Assembly (NCBI GenBank): GCA_012959845.1
Contig: DUCL01000109.1
Span: 1,986 to 24,928, forward strand
Direction of reading: 5' to 3'
Length of the DNA: 22,943 bases
From: Candidatus Poseidoniales archaeon
GTDB taxonomy: Archaea > Thermoplasmatota > Poseidoniia > Poseidoniales > Poseidoniaceae
Part shown: positions 1 to 8,272 of the stretch, in pieces
Layout of the letters: every line of letters begins with the position of its first letter
Numbering within the stretch: position 1 is the first letter of the stretch
Notes under the pieces: model-generated
Told to the model about the DNA's origin: nothing
The model's input: the letters and a program-made list of their open reading frames with translations, nothing else
Databases searched by the model: none
Program-made: the position numbers and the translations under genes

Positions 1-482
1 TTAGACTCATCCTTTGAAGCAACATAATCTGAACCAGTGACTGACTTTTCCAATTCTGCTAAGTCAATTTTACCATCGCCATCAATGTCGATTTGTTCAA
101 TCAATCTATCGACTTGAGATGGTGGCAGGTCTGCTAAATTGAGGCTAAGTAAGCCCTTTCTTAATTCATCGGAGTCAATTATCCCATCTCCATTTGTATC
201 AAATTTATCGAATAGTGATTTAATATTTAGTCCCGTATTAGAAAGCCACTTTCGCAAAACATCCATTACATCATCAGCAACAAATATTACACCACAACTA
301 CTGCAACTTGTTGATTCTAGTGGGACCAAAGTTCCACAAGCACCACATTCTCCGAGGTCTTCTTCGGACATCCCGGAAAACTTGATATTACATTCAGGAC
401 ATTCAGTGGAATCGCTTGGAATAACCGCACGACAATTCCCACATTCCGCCTTTGCGATTTCGTCATTATCTGTCTCAGACAT
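1..482 (-). CDS. Double zinc-ribbon plus EF-hand protein (3' end cut by window edge)
   Basis: Read from an ATG at 482 toward base 1; the frame is still open at the edge, leaving 160 residues. Seen directly: two CxxC...CxxC zinc-ribbon modules (Cys14/17/28/31 and Cys46/49/60/63), then two canonical EF-hand loops, DTNGDGIIDSDE (95-106) and DIDGDGKIDLAE (132-143), with Asp at positions 1, 3 or 5 and Glu at 12. There is no signal peptide, so it is probably cytoplasmic. The likely job is calcium-responsive binding of a partner through the zinc ribbons; no enzyme domain is visible. AGGTG lies a few bases upstream of the ATG. It is divergent from the DUF835 gene. The domain calls are firm, the function is unknown, and the missing C-terminus could add another domain. 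Confidence 0.85.
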   Translation of the reverse strand, partial: MSETDNDEIAKAECGNCRAVIPSDSTECPECNIKFSGMSEEDLGECGACGTLVPLESTSCSSCGVIFVADDVMDVLRKWLSNTGLNIKSLFDKFDTNGDGIIDSDELRKGLLSLNLADLPPSQVDRLIEQIDIDGDGKIDLAELEKSVTGSDYVASKDES

Positions 483-595
483 TGGCACACCTATATATGC
501 CAAACAAACAATAGATATAATGCTTGATGGAGTTTACAGTGACACATAGTAAATAGAGCAGTTCTTTCATGGTCTCAAATAAGGGGGGCTACGCA
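483..595. promoter_or_regulatory. Divergent promoter region between the EF-hand and DUF835 genes
   Basis: This 113-base gap separates two outward-facing genes. An AT-rich block at about 511-521 (atagatataa) lies 30-40 bases before the EF-hand ATG, a suitable distance for an archaeal TATA box with a short leader. A second TATA-like string (ctatata, 491-497) is too close to that ATG to serve it. An AAGGGGGG run at about 581-588 precedes the DUF835 ATG at 596 by about 7 bases and is its likely ribosome binding site. Promoter assignment is by eye only. Confidence 0.35.
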
Positions 596-1501
596 ATGGA
601 GCAAGGACGACTATATACTGCGGAATTATCTGATAATTCAAGCATATATTCGTGGCTTGATAAGCAATTAGAAAATGAACAGCAGCACATTTTACTATTT
701 AGCCGCCAACCTCATAAGCGCTTATTGGAACATATTGATGTGACTAAGGTTGAGTCATATTGGTTATCTGAGCGCATTACAGCAGGAGCATTAGAACCTA
801 GTCTTGAAAAAATAGCCCATCTTATCACCAGTAGATTGCATAATCACCATGGATTGATTGTGGTTGAAGGACTTGAATGGTTGGTTTCTCTACACGGTGA
901 TGATGCAGTATTGTCATTTATTCGTCAAATTAGGGATGATGTTCATAAGACCTCTTGGAAAATCCTATTCCCAATTAATTGCTTGGTCTTCGATTCAGTT
1001 TGGCTTGCGCGACTAAGGCGCGAGGCACCCAATGCGGATATTTTCGCAACCATAAAGGACGAAAATATTGAGATCCATGATGATAATATTGTTTTGCAAC
1101 AAGAACCGGATGAGCCCATAAAAATTCATAATTTCCAAGAGACACCTGGGGAGGATATCACACTAGATACACGAGATGACGGCACTCCAAAGTTAGTGAT
1201 GTTGACCAGATTACCCCTCAATGGCTTCAGTAAGTCTATTCTAACCAGAAGAATATTGCAGTGGCGGAGAATGGGTCTAGATGTTTCGGAGGTTGAACCA
1301 GCACTCTCCATACTGGAAGAAAAGGCTGCTCACCAACTCTATTCATCCGTTGAGGAGAAGGTGAGAAGAGCGGTTGAATTGGAAAATCATTTGGAAGCAA
1401 TTTCACAAAGCATTTCGGCAACTGAATTAACTACTGCCAGATTCAGAATCAGACAACTAACTGGCCTAGATGAAATTGAGAAATGGTTACTTGAATTGTA
1501 A
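596..1501 (+). CDS. DUF835 domain protein
   Basis: A 301-residue protein. An earlier in-frame ATG exists at 569, but the ATG at 596 sits about 7 bases after a purine-rich AAGGGGGG run and is preferred. The middle contains the pattern typical of archaeal DUF835: a hydrophobic strand ending in 'LIVVEGLEWLV', a helix 'VLSFIRQIRDDV', a second strand 'WKILFPINCLVF' and a following 'LARLRREAP'. This resembles a P-loop-derived fold without a recognisable Walker A. The C-terminal 100 residues are charged and probably helical or coiled coil. DUF835 proteins are common in Euryarchaeota, often near sensory or regulatory proteins, but have no established biochemical role. The stop codon directly touches the hutH stop codon with no base between. 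Confidence 0.75.
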   Translation: MEQGRLYTAELSDNSSIYSWLDKQLENEQQHILLFSRQPHKRLLEHIDVTKVESYWLSERITAGALEPSLEKIAHLITSRLHNHHGLIVVEGLEWLVSLHGDDAVLSFIRQIRDDVHKTSWKILFPINCLVFDSVWLARLRREAPNADIFATIKDENIEIHDDNIVLQQEPDEPIKIHNFQETPGEDITLDTRDDGTPKLVMLTRLPLNGFSKSILTRRILQWRRMGLDVSEVEPALSILEEKAAHQLYSSVEEKVRRAVELENHLEAISQSISATELTTARFRIRQLTGLDEIEKWLLEL

Positions 1502-3055
1502 TTATCTTGGTAGCCTGCCACACTCTGCCTCAATCCTCGCCAACCAACCACCTTGCCACAATTGATTTGCGATATTCTTCAATTCTTTACTTGTGCTTCT
1601 ATCTCCGTCTAGTGGAGGAGAAATTGCCCTAACTCTTTGCTTCAGTGACCTAACATGTTCCGCAGGTTGTGTTTCCTCAAATTCCAATGCTTCACAAGCA
1701 ACAAATAATTCACAGGCTAATACCTCAGACAATCTTTCTGTGGCAACCAATAGATTCCAGCAGGCAGTAGCACCCATGCTGACATGGTCCTCTTGTCCCG
1801 CTGAGGTAGTGGTTGAGAATGCAGAACGCGGCATCGCATGTGCGTGCAATTCAGCCAAAGATGCCCCTGCAACATATTGTACTATCATCAATCCAGATTC
1901 AAGGCCCGAATTTTTGGCTAAAAATGCAGGTAAATTACTTCTTGCAGGGTCGAGTATCTGGTCAATCCTTCTTTCACTAATAGATGCCAATTCAAAAAGC
2001 GCATGAGACATTGAATCTGCACATAATGCTAAAATTTCACCATGAAAATTACCTTGTGAGATAACTTCATGAGGACCCGGATTAGCAGGGTCCGGGAATA
2101 CTAAGGGATTATCAGTGGCGCTATTCAGTTCAATCTCTAATGTTTCCTGTAACTGCATAAAGCGTTGTAGGACAGCACCATGAACTTGTGGAGCACATCT
2201 AAACGAATAAGCATCTTGGACTTGCTCACATTCAGTATGAGATTCTAGTATTGGTGAGTCTTTCATTATCTTTCGCAAACGTGATGCTGTAGTTAGTTGC
2301 CCAATATGCGGGCGTGCCAGATGAACTCGCTCATCAGCTGGCATAATGCTTCCTTTTCTTGCTTCTAAAGAAGTACACATAATAATATCAGCCAGAGGTA
2401 ATAATTGGCTAAGTCTCTGTTCTGCAGCAACCAATAACGATAGCATTTGACTTGTGCCATTAATGAGGGATAAACCATCTTTCGCTCTCAATTGAATTCC
2501 GATTAAGCCATTGGCAATTAACGCATCTCGCGTAGGACCTACTCCCGTTTCAGTAAGTACTTCACCTTCTCCAATTAATGAAAGCGCCATATGGGATAAA
2601 GGTGCTAAATCTCCACTTGCGCCCAAACTTCCAATCCGAGGAATCGCCGGACAAATATCGTTATTGATGAATGCAAGTAATTGGTTGAGGACATCGGGGT
2701 GTACCCCCGAGCAACCCTTTGCGAGTGAATTGGCCCTAGTGACCATCATAGCCCGAACCAATTCTCTTGACATTAATTCGCCAAGTGCTGTAGCATGTGA
2801 ACGAATAAGGTTTATTTGCAGTTCAGATAAATCGTCAATGGATATTCTTTCTCTCACCAGTGCACCGAAACCGGTATTGATACCATATACGGTCTCGCCT
2901 CTTTCCAGAATACCATCTACAACAGACCTAGCGGCATTGATTTTGACCCATGAGTCTTGAGAAATAGCCACAGAAGCCTTTCCCTCAGCGACCATTTGTA
3001 CTTCTGATGAGGACAGAGTTTCACCGTCGAGATAGATTGTATTGTCCCCGTCCAT
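1502..3055 (-). CDS. hutH: Histidine ammonia-lyase
   Basis: 517 residues, the usual length for the family. It removes ammonia from L-histidine to give trans-urocanate, the first step of histidine degradation. The MIO prosthetic group forms from Ala-Ser-Gly, here at 146-148 within 'GSLGASGDLAPLSHMAL'. The conserved N-terminal 'YGINTGFG' with the catalytic Tyr (about residue 57) is present, and so is the later 'SATDNPLVF' motif. The ATG at 3055 is preceded by GGTGATACT, a strong ribosome binding site, and lies 12 bases after the hutU stop, so the two are surely cotranscribed with hutU first. A phenylalanine or tyrosine lyase of the same fold is the alternative, but the hutU neighbour makes histidine the clear substrate. 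Confidence 0.96.
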   Translation of the reverse strand: MDGDNTIYLDGETLSSSEVQMVAEGKASVAISQDSWVKINAARSVVDGILERGETVYGINTGFGALVRERISIDDLSELQINLIRSHATALGELMSRELVRAMMVTRANSLAKGCSGVHPDVLNQLLAFINNDICPAIPRIGSLGASGDLAPLSHMALSLIGEGEVLTETGVGPTRDALIANGLIGIQLRAKDGLSLINGTSQMLSLLVAAEQRLSQLLPLADIIMCTSLEARKGSIMPADERVHLARPHIGQLTTASRLRKIMKDSPILESHTECEQVQDAYSFRCAPQVHGAVLQRFMQLQETLEIELNSATDNPLVFPDPANPGPHEVISQGNFHGEILALCADSMSHALFELASISERRIDQILDPARSNLPAFLAKNSGLESGLMIVQYVAGASLAELHAHAMPRSAFSTTTSAGQEDHVSMGATACWNLLVATERLSEVLACELFVACEALEFEETQPAEHVRSLKQRVRAISPPLDGDRSTSKELKNIANQLWQGGWLARIEAECGRLPR

Positions 3056-3067
3056 AGTATCACCACA

Positions 3068-5089
3068 TCATAATGAGTTAATTATATCATCATCAACAAT
3101 ATTTGGCAAAGTCACTTGCAAATCTGGCTGTGATTCCATTGCTCTACGTGCTGCAAATATTGCTCCATCATTGCGTGCCCAAGCTCTTCTAGCCACCCCA
3201 TTATTTACATCCCAGTGCAACATTGATTGTAATCTGTATTCTGAATCATCTGAACCATCCAACATTAGGCCAAAACCGCCGTTGATAACTTCGCCCCACC
3301 CAACACCGCCGCCATTATGCAAACTAACCCATGTAGCACCTCTAAATGAATCTCCAACGAAGTTATGAACAGCCATATCAGCAGTAAACATCGAACCATC
3401 GGAAATATTTGCAGTTTCTCTATACGGGGAATCAGTTCCAGAAACATCATGATGATCTCTCCCCAATACGATAGGTCCGGAAATTCGCCCTGAAGCAATT
3501 GCTTTATTCATTGCTGAAGCGATTCGTCGCCTTCCTTCATCATCCGCATAAAGAATACGCGCTTGAGAACCAACAACCATCTTATTCGAGCCAGCCTGCT
3601 CAATCCATCGAATGTTATCCTTCATCTGCTGCTGAATCTCAATTGGTGATTGCTTAATCATTTCACTAAGTACTTCACAAGCAATGGCATCAGATTCTAC
3701 CAAATCGCGAGGATCTCCTGAACAGCAAACCCATCTATACGGGCCAAATCCATAATCAAAGCACATTGGCCCCATAATATCTTCAACGTATGACGGATAT
3801 CTAAAACTGCCATCGTCATTCATTACATCCGCGCCAGCCCTACTCGCTTCGAGGAGGAATGCATTGCCATAATCCCAAAAATACATTCCTCTTTTGGATA
3901 GTTGGTTAATGGCCTTTGCTTGCCTTATGAGGCTCTTTTTCACTTCCTCACAGAACTTCTGTGGTTGTTCTGACATCATCAATGAGGCACTATCATAGTC
4001 ATATCCAACAGGAAAGTATCCGCCTTGCCATGGATTGTGAAGTGATGTTTGGTCACTTCCTAAGTCAACTTGTACATTTCTTTCCGCCAACCTTTCCCAT
4101 AGTGTTACTATATTTCCAACATAGCCAATTGAAATAGCCTCCCTATTCTTAGCAGAAAGGAGCATTTTGTCTATTGCATCATCAACACTATCGGCTATAG
4201 TACTCAACCAACCTTGCTGCTGCCTTTTCCTCGCTGCATGAGGGTTTACTTCTGCGATAATGCATGAAGCACCAGCAATAACGGCAGCCTTGGCCTGTGC
4301 GCCTGACATACCGCCCAAACCAGAAGTTACGAAAGTAGTACCTTCAAGACCTTCATCACCCGTTAATCCCAGTTTTATCCTAGCTGCGTTTAACAGAGTG
4401 ATCGTAGTGCCATGGACTATCCCTTGCGGACCAATATACATGTAAGAACCAGCGGTCATTTGACCGTATTGACTTACTCCCAAAGCATTCATTTTTTCAT
4501 AATCTTCAGGAGAGGAATGATTTGGGATTACCATGCCATTGGTAACGATGACTCTTGGCGCACTTGGACTGGAAGGAAATAAGCCAAGAGGATGACCTGA
4601 ATACATGACCAATGTCTGCTGTTCAGTCATCTGTGTCAGATATTTCATAACGATTCGATATTGAGCCCAGTTTTGGAATACAGCACCATTTCCTCCATAA
4701 GTTATCAATTCATGTGGAAATTGTGCTACCTGTTTGTCCAAATTATTTTGAATCATCAACATTATCGCAGCCGCTTGTTTGCATTTTGCTGGATAATTAT
4801 CTATTGGGTATGCTTTCATTTCATATTCGGTTGGACGATAACGCCACATTATTACCCTTCCAAATGAATTCAATTCTTTAATAAATTCCTGCGCAAGTAT
4901 TTCGTGTAAGTGTTTTGGAAAATATCTCAATGCATTTCTAATTGCTAATTGTTTCTCTTGTTGAGTCAATACTTGCCTTCTTGCTGGCGCGTGATCTACC
5001 GTATCATCCCATTGAGGCATTTCGGGTAACTCGTCGGGAATGCCGGTGACGAGGCAAGTGGCAAGGATAGAGGCGGCCTCTTCCGACAT
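3068..5089 (-). CDS. hutU: Urocanate hydratase (long, eukaryote-like form)
   Basis: 673 residues. It uses tightly bound NAD+ as an electrophile to hydrate urocanate to 4-imidazolone-5-propionate. Typical bacterial HutU is about 555 residues; animal UROC1 is about 676, and this protein matches the long form in length and in motifs recalled from it, such as 'GAVFQNWAQYR', 'MYSGHPLGLFPSSP', 'TNGMVIPN', 'GQMTAGSYMYIGPQGIVHGT' and 'VTSGLGGMSGAQAKAA'. The active-site region 'RWVCCSGDP' has Cys455 and Cys456, and the glycine-rich 'NGGGVGWGE' near 592-600 is intact. It reads from an ATG at 5089, 41 bases after the MFS stop, and runs into hutH with 12 bases between. The assignment is secure; the eukaryote-like affinity is from memory, not from an alignment. 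Confidence 0.95.
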   Translation of the reverse strand: MSEEAASILATCLVTGIPDELPEMPQWDDTVDHAPARRQVLTQQEKQLAIRNALRYFPKHLHEILAQEFIKELNSFGRVIMWRYRPTEYEMKAYPIDNYPAKCKQAAAIMLMIQNNLDKQVAQFPHELITYGGNGAVFQNWAQYRIVMKYLTQMTEQQTLVMYSGHPLGLFPSSPSAPRVIVTNGMVIPNHSSPEDYEKMNALGVSQYGQMTAGSYMYIGPQGIVHGTTITLLNAARIKLGLTGDEGLEGTTFVTSGLGGMSGAQAKAAVIAGASCIIAEVNPHAARKRQQQGWLSTIADSVDDAIDKMLLSAKNREAISIGYVGNIVTLWERLAERNVQVDLGSDQTSLHNPWQGGYFPVGYDYDSASLMMSEQPQKFCEEVKKSLIRQAKAINQLSKRGMYFWDYGNAFLLEASRAGADVMNDDGSFRYPSYVEDIMGPMCFDYGFGPYRWVCCSGDPRDLVESDAIACEVLSEMIKQSPIEIQQQMKDNIRWIEQAGSNKMVVGSQARILYADDEGRRRIASAMNKAIASGRISGPIVLGRDHHDVSGTDSPYRETANISDGSMFTADMAVHNFVGDSFRGATWVSLHNGGGVGWGEVINGGFGLMLDGSDDSEYRLQSMLHWDVNNGVARRAWARNDGAIFAARRAMESQPDLQVTLPNIVDDDIINSL

Positions 5090-5130
5090 AACACAGGGTC
5101 ATCTCAGCCTGTCTTTGAGCATTGTTGCTC

Positions 5131-6384
5131 CTAAGAGTGAGTAGCGCTTTTTGAATCACCAGGATTCCATAATGTAAACATTATTCCAGATAGCACCATC
5201 AATGAACCAAAGAATAGTATTCCATCAGCGATCCCAAGGTTGTGATGTTCCACTAAATATCCTGCGACTGAGGTGGAAATGGAAAATGCAATAGACATAA
5301 ACAGCATATCAATGGAAAACACTCTGCCTCTCATTTCATCCTCTACCCAACGCTGAGTCATTATTGTTGAAAGAACCCAATTAGCACCACTGGCCGCATG
5401 GGCAAGGAGAATGAGGCTAACTGTCAATAGCAAATTAATTTCCAAAGTCAAAGATACCAATATGTAGAAAGCACCGCTTACAATAACTAATTTACCAATT
5501 AAACCAGGCCATTTTGACTCATCCTTCAATACATTTCTAGCAATAATAGGTCCAAGGCCTGTCCCTACTCCTCTAGCGAAAAAGAATATTCCGAAACCCA
5601 TTGCAGCCCCGTATCCATCAGTTTCTGCACCTAATAATACCAAGAACACCCCCGCCAATGCACCTCCAGCAATGTTCCAAGAGGATTTAGCAAAAACAAT
5701 TCTCAATAATCGAGATTCAGTATATACTCTCAACCAACCACGCTTGATATTTGCAAATGCTGTTTTGAATAGAGGTGTCTTCATCTCTTCCTCAACATTT
5801 TGCTCAATCTTTACAGGAATTAGTAGAAGAGCCCCTATAGCAAATGTGGCCGAATCAATAATAAACGCTGCATCGGCACCCCACTGAGAAACAACAATTC
5901 CACCTAATAATGCACCAATACACAATGCTGTAGACCATGAGGCTGCATCTAGCGCATTTGCTGTAGTCAAATGTTCCGGACTAACGACATTAGGTATTGC
6001 GGCCCTTTCTGCGGTCATATATGCTCCATGTAATAACATCATCAATCCCGATAATGATATCATCCACCACATATCCGAAGCACTGTCGACAAGAATGAAG
6101 CCAAGCGCTAAAAATACCTGAACAATATTGGTCGCCATCATCATTATTTTACGATTATATCTATCGGCAAGCAATCCGATAAATGGCTGGAATATGGCGA
6201 ATGAGATCATCCTAACAGTGAATAGGAACCCCAATAAAAATTCTGAGCCGGTATATTCCAGTATTAAGAAAAACAGTGCGATGGTATTGAACCATTCACC
6301 CAACATCGAAATTACTGAAGCCAGCCATAGGCTACGATAATTTCCATTGGAGCGAAGTAATTGCCAATATCCAATATCGCCCAT
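5131..6384 (-). CDS. Major facilitator superfamily transporter (MFS_3-like)
   Basis: A 417-residue polytopic membrane protein with about 12 hydrophobic segments. The MFS motif A is visible at residues 70-79 (GLLADRYNRK) after the second membrane segment. Overall pattern and length recall the MFS_3 group, which includes EntS-type exporters. The chosen ATG (6384) follows GAGG by about 10 bases; a GTG two codons upstream at 6390 is the alternative. The gene lies between fdhD (61-base gap) and hutU (about 41-base gap) on the same strand, so it may belong to the histidine-degradation transcript. That position does not prove it carries histidine or a related compound; its substrate cannot be read from the sequence. 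Confidence 0.88.
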   Translation of the reverse strand: MGDIGYWQLLRSNGNYRSLWLASVISMLGEWFNTIALFFLILEYTGSEFLLGFLFTVRMISFAIFQPFIGLLADRYNRKIMMMATNIVQVFLALGFILVDSASDMWWMISLSGLMMLLHGAYMTAERAAIPNVVSPEHLTTANALDAASWSTALCIGALLGGIVVSQWGADAAFIIDSATFAIGALLLIPVKIEQNVEEEMKTPLFKTAFANIKRGWLRVYTESRLLRIVFAKSSWNIAGGALAGVFLVLLGAETDGYGAAMGFGIFFFARGVGTGLGPIIARNVLKDESKWPGLIGKLVIVSGAFYILVSLTLEINLLLTVSLILLAHAASGANWVLSTIMTQRWVEDEMRGRVFSIDMLFMSIAFSISTSVAGYLVEHHNLGIADGILFFGSLMVLSGIMFTLWNPGDSKSATHS

Positions 6385-6445
6385 AATCACACTTCCTCTA
6401 CAGGCTCTAAATCAACGCGCTCGCACTTTACTACTCAATGTTTGT

Positions 6446-7234
6446 TCACTTAAGACGACTTGACTGGCCAATTAGCACTCCTTTATCGGAACGGACAAAG
6501 GAAAATATTGTGACATTTGATTGGCGCGCTGACTCAATTGCTAAAGTGGAGGAAGCACCAATGCTAGCAATTAATTGACAATTCATTCTTGCTGATTTAG
6601 CAACGATATCCCAGCCGCATCGCCCAGACAATAGTAGTGCGTGCTGATTGATGTCGATTCCATTCCTATGGGCGTGACCAAATATTTTGTCAACTGCATT
6701 ATGACGACCGATATCTTCTCTAACGGCAATTAATTTACCATCACCATCCATCAATCCAGCTGCGTGAATACCTCCTGTTATGGAAAAGCCAATTTGGCGT
6801 TGTTTCATTTCTACAATCGCCTCATTTACTGCAATTGCAGAGAATTTTACTGTAGAGGTGGTTACTATTGGAATGGTGGACATGAGAGTTTCTACACCAT
6901 CTCTATCACAAGCGCCACAACTGCTAGTGATTATTCTCTCATCTGGTTTCAATGAGGATATGTCATCGGAAGTAGAAATATCTAAGAAATGTGCTCCAGT
7001 TTCATCTATTGAAATGATGAAGTCATCGACACTAATCTCACTCATTTTTGCTTCTGCAATACAATGACCGATTGCCAAATCTTCTAAATCAGCCGGTGAG
7101 GCCAACAAGTTTGCAACAACATTACCATTAATTCTAACTGTAACTAATGCTTCAATTGCTATACAATCTTGGTCCACAATGAAATTGCTTCCATCCCATC
7201 GAGAGACGCCGATTTTTCTGTGCAAATCACTCAC
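6446..7234 (-). CDS. fdhD: Formate dehydrogenase accessory sulfurtransferase FdhD
   Basis: 262 residues from a GTG start at 7234. FdhD moves sulfur from a cysteine desulfurase to the bis-MGD molybdenum/tungsten cofactor so that formate dehydrogenase becomes active. The key motif 'TSSCGACD' carries Cys106 and Cys109, the family's CxxC pair. Conserved later blocks are 'TGGIHAAGL', 'REDIGRHNAVDKIFG' and 'LSGRCGWDIVAKSAR'. GGGGGTGA at 7239-7246 lies 4 bases before the GTG and just after the tsr3 stop, which decides this start over an in-frame ATG at 7291 inside tsr3. No formate dehydrogenase subunit lies in the window, so its client must be elsewhere. Cotranscribed with tsr3. Confidence 0.92.
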   Translation of the reverse strand: MSDLHRKIGVSRWDGSNFIVDQDCIAIEALVTVRINGNVVANLLASPADLEDLAIGHCIAEAKMSEISVDDFIISIDETGAHFLDISTSDDISSLKPDERIITSSCGACDRDGVETLMSTIPIVTTSTVKFSAIAVNEAIVEMKQRQIGFSITGGIHAAGLMDGDGKLIAVREDIGRHNAVDKIFGHAHRNGIDINQHALLLSGRCGWDIVAKSARMNCQLIASIGASSTLAIESARQSNVTIFSFVRSDKGVLIGQSSRLK

Positions 7235-7238
7235 GTTG

Positions 7239-7246
7239 TCACCCCC
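7239..7246 (-). promoter_or_regulatory. Ribosome binding site that sets the fdhD GTG start
   Basis: On the minus strand GGGGGTGA is followed by CAAC and then GTG. It complements the conserved CACCUCC-type 3' end of 16S rRNA through GGTGA and lies directly behind the tsr3 stop codon (7248-7250). This favours translation from the GTG at 7234. Confidence 0.7.
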
Positions 7247-7247
7247 A

Positions 7248-7802
7248 TTAGTTTGATTCAATTGACGACCTATCAATATCAAAGAATTCAAATTGTAATG
7301 AAACTAATTCGGCACTTGATTTTGCAGCAGCATATGCCTCAAGCGGCTCCTTATTCAATTCAAAAAATCGTTCTCCCCATCTAAAAGCACCCAATACTTG
7401 TCTTGCTTGTTGTTCTCTTCCAATTAGGTAAAGAATTGTTGCTAACGCTTCCGCAGTAGTTAATCTGCTAGGTTTTCCCCAATTAACCGGATTTGCAGCC
7501 AATAGTAGTGGCAACATTCTCGGTTGCAATCTAGTTCGCTTCATCACCTGTGCAACACTCTCTTCTATGTGAGCCCAACTACAGTCCAAACCGACGATTG
7601 CGCCTCCTTTGTTTAGTAGGGTATCGTGATCTTCGGGGCCAAACACCTTTCCACATAATGGCTCCAAAATGAATCCTTTTCTAGGTACAGTATTGATACG
7701 CTTATGCATTACTATATCACCTCTTTTCGATGCTCTGACCACGGTGTTCTTCTTGGGGTCATCCTGTGCTAACCAAATAGCATGGACTGGTATTTGCTGC
7801 AA
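7248..7802 (-). CDS. tsr3: Tsr3, rRNA aminocarboxypropyltransferase
   Basis: 184 residues if translation begins at the TTG at 7802. Tsr3 transfers the 3-amino-3-carboxypropyl group of S-adenosylmethionine to a modified pseudouridine in small-subunit rRNA. Seen: the N-terminal 'IWLAQDDPKKNT' block; 'GLDCSWAHIE' (71-80); the family signature 'RMLPLLLAANPVNWGKPSRL' (95-114) followed by 'TTAEALA'; and 'FRWGERFFELN' near 140-150. The TTG is preceded by GAGGTGAT, is 4 bases after the mbf1 stop, and puts the N-terminus just before the first conserved block. An in-frame ATG at 7865 would add 21 residues overlapping mbf1 and has only a weak ribosome binding site. Pairing with mbf1 suggests a ribosome-related unit. 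Confidence 0.92.
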   Translation of the reverse strand: MQQIPVHAIWLAQDDPKKNTVVRASKRGDIVMHKRINTVPRKGFILEPLCGKVFGPEDHDTLLNKGGAIVGLDCSWAHIEESVAQVMKRTRLQPRMLPLLLAANPVNWGKPSRLTTAEALATILYLIGREQQARQVLGAFRWGERFFELNKEPLEAYAAAKSSAELVSLQFEFFDIDRSSIESN

Positions 7803-7806
7803 ACTA

Positions 7807-7813
7807 TCACCTC
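7807..7813 (-). promoter_or_regulatory. Ribosome binding site for tsr3 containing the mbf1 stop codon
   Basis: Minus-strand GAGGTGA ends 4 bases before the TTG at 7802. Its final TGA (7807-7809) is also the stop of the mbf1 second frame, so termination of mbf1 and initiation of tsr3 would be physically coupled. Confidence 0.6.
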
Positions 7814-8272
7814 TCTTTGGTAAAGTAATCTCCAAGAGTTCTTCCCCTACGAGATGGGCTGTCATCCAATACTCGGGTATCAATGGATTTATGCTCAACC
7901 ATCAATGTAATTCCCAATATCCGTTCAAACTTTCTGATAACCGAGTCAGTCGGACGCTTTCCCGCTTCTGCAGATTTGATTCCAATTCTTTTGTTTACGT
8001 GCAGAAGAAATACGCAGAGAAAAATCATCAGCAAGGTCCTTTTCAGAACGCTCCATAATATTATTTCCTCTGCGTGGGTTTGAGCGATTGGATGAATATG
8101 ATGTTCCAGTTGCCGGAGTAGAAGCAAAAGCACGGGCTAATCCTGGTGCAACTGGTTTTGGACCAAGATTCAATTTCTCAATGCATCTGCTACAAGCAGT
8201 AACCTCGGTTTTGCCGGTTTTCACCAACTTGACTCCGACCTTCATAGCCCCACATAACTCACAATCTGCCAT
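7807..8272 (-). pseudogene. mbf1: Archaeal MBF1-like gene broken by an internal deletion and frameshift
   Basis: The first part, from the ATG at 8272, starts MADCELCG and has a zinc ribbon (Cys4/7/27/30), a Gly/Ser/Asn linker and 'SLRISSARKQKNWNQ', the first helix of the MBF1 helix-turn-helix. It then runs into 'ICRSGKASD' and stops after 108 residues. A second frame picks up with 'IKSAEAGKRPTDSVIRKFER' and 'GRTLGDYFTKER', the usual MBF1 C-terminus, ending at 7807. The roughly 13-15 residues expected between (second helix and start of the recognition helix) are absent and the frame changes. MBF1 is a transcription/translation coregulator, in archaea reported to associate with the small ribosomal subunit. 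As drawn, it cannot make an intact DNA-binding fold; an assembly error is the alternative. Confidence 0.85.

Noticed and set aside
139..549. 136-residue plus-strand open frame at the left end
   Set aside because: It is antisense to zinc-ribbon and EF-hand motifs that are unambiguous on the minus strand.
1593..2006. Plus-strand open frame over hutH (and a similar one at 2511-2960)
   Set aside because: Antisense to clear HutH motifs; no recognisable domains or ribosome binding sites.
7807..8133. Separate small gene beginning at 8133 on the minus strand
   Set aside because: Only its last part (from about 7980) looks real, and that is the C-terminus of MBF1; the upstream part is a shadow frame of the zinc-ribbon/linker region.
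7807..8272. Programmed frameshift in mbf1
   Set aside because: A simple slip cannot explain it: about 13-15 conserved residues are missing at the junction, so a deletion is the better reading.
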